Shown piece after piece: positions 5,408 to 5,756 of a stretch of DNA of 5,756 nt. The notes under the pieces are model-generated. The model had not been told where the DNA came from. It saw nothing but the letters and a program-made list of their open reading frames with translations, and searched no databases. Numbering within the stretch: the stretch's first letter is position 1; every line of letters begins with the position of its first letter. A program made the translations under genes and the position numbers. The stretch is taken from contig SVCR01000122.1 of assembly GCA_015058265.1 (NCBI GenBank), positions 1 through 5,756 on the forward strand, given 5' to 3'. The DNA is from Clostridiales bacterium (GTDB taxonomy: Bacteria; Bacillota_A; Clostridia; Peptostreptococcales; Anaerovoracaceae).

Positions 5408-5756
5408 CTATATCGCTATGCCCGGCTGGCGATGGATTCCCCTACCGGACTGCTCGCCTATATCAAGATGCTCTTTCTTATCCTGCAGCTTCCCAAGCAG
5501 CGATCCTCTGTCTGAATGACGCTCCGCTGCTTTCTCTGCTGTACGGGTCTCAAAGCGCTCAGCGAGCTCAAATATCTTCTCCTGCGAATCATAATGAAAC
5601 ACGTTATCTGACAGCCGGTCTACTGGATCCACCACCGTACGGTTGGCGCTTCTTACCATCTCCTCCAGATCAGGTCTGTTAAACTTGCCGTTATCTGGCA
5701 CCGCGATCCACTCATGTGTCGAGGATGGGAGCAGGAAATAATTGCCATTGAATCTG
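5408..5756 (-). CDS. DUF5688-like protein, C-terminal part (5' end outside window)
   Basis: The frame is open from the right edge (first whole codon at 5755-5753) to a TAG stop at 5410-5408, giving 115 visible residues. The first part reads NGNYFLLPSSTHEWIAVPD, then a DLEEMVRSAN segment and LSDNVFHYD. This order (PSS-x-HE, EMV-x-x-x-N, LSD-x-V-[FY]-x-Y-[DE]) is what I recall of the C-terminal end of DUF5688 proteins, a family of unknown function common in Clostridial mobile elements; the match is from memory. About 60 charged residues follow the LSD motif, longer than I expect for the family, and include RGSLLGKLQDKKE (5509-5471), which resembles tail segments of the RadC-like and ArdC-like proteins downstream. 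An in-frame GTG at 5701 is internal, because the family motif begins before it. No catalytic residues or membrane segment are visible. It is the most upstream gene seen; 26 nt separate it from the next start. Confidence 0.8.
   Translation of the reverse strand, partial: RFNGNYFLLPSSTHEWIAVPDNGKFNRPDLEEMVRSANRTVVDPVDRLSDNVFHYDSQEKIFELAERFETRTAEKAAERHSDRGSLLGKLQDKKEHLDIGEQSGRGIHRQPGIAI

Noticed and set aside
1..5756. CRISPR array, tRNA, rRNA, insertion sequence ends or long direct repeats
   Set aside because: None seen by eye; nearly every base is inside coding frames on the minus strand.

Overview
The window is a compact block of eight genes, all on the minus strand and read from high to low coordinates. 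It looks like the accessory or processing module of an integrative and conjugative element (ICE) or conjugative plasmid from a gut-type Bacillota, probably Clostridia/Lachnospiraceae. Three things suggest this host: strong GGAGG-type ribosome binding sites, base composition near half G+C, and families (DUF5688-like, TTRAP-like, YodL-like, ArdC-like, stand-alone RadC/JAB, mobile-type topoisomerase III) that I know mainly from such elements. No integrase, relaxase or T4SS gene is inside the window, so the element type is inferred from context.

Layout in transcription order: (1) 5756-5408, the C-terminal part of a DUF5688-like protein, cut by the window edge. (2) 5381-5199, an unrecognised 60-residue protein. 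(3) 5211-3067, DNA topoisomerase III (TopB). (4) 3089-2883, an unrecognised 68-residue protein. (5) 2944-2222, a RadC-family JAB/JAMM protein without the usual N-terminal part. (6) 2221-2141, the only real intergenic gap, holding an 11-bp-stem hairpin. (7) 2140-968, an ArdC-like protein with an N-terminal ssDNA-binding type region and an HELVH zinc peptidase motif. (8) 971-627, a TTRAP-like small protein with a long C-terminal extension. (9) 627-1, the N-terminal 209 codons of a YodL-like protein that runs off the left edge.

Apart from the hairpin gap and a 26-nt spacer after the DUF5688 gene, every junction overlaps (13, 23, 62, 4 and 1 nt). This points to one polycistronic, translationally coupled unit, with the hairpin as the likely point where expression of the two halves could differ. 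The recognisable products fit handling of transferred DNA: TopB resolves single-strand entanglement, ArdC-like proteins protect incoming ssDNA or act against restriction, and RadC/JAB proteins are common ICE passengers of unclear role.

The most interesting observation is a short sequence pattern, [KR]-x-S-[LV]-[LI]-x-x-L-x-D-K-[KR], found 33 to 49 residues from the C-terminus of three otherwise unrelated proteins here (DUF5688-like, RadC-like, ArdC-like). It could be a shared docking or export signal.
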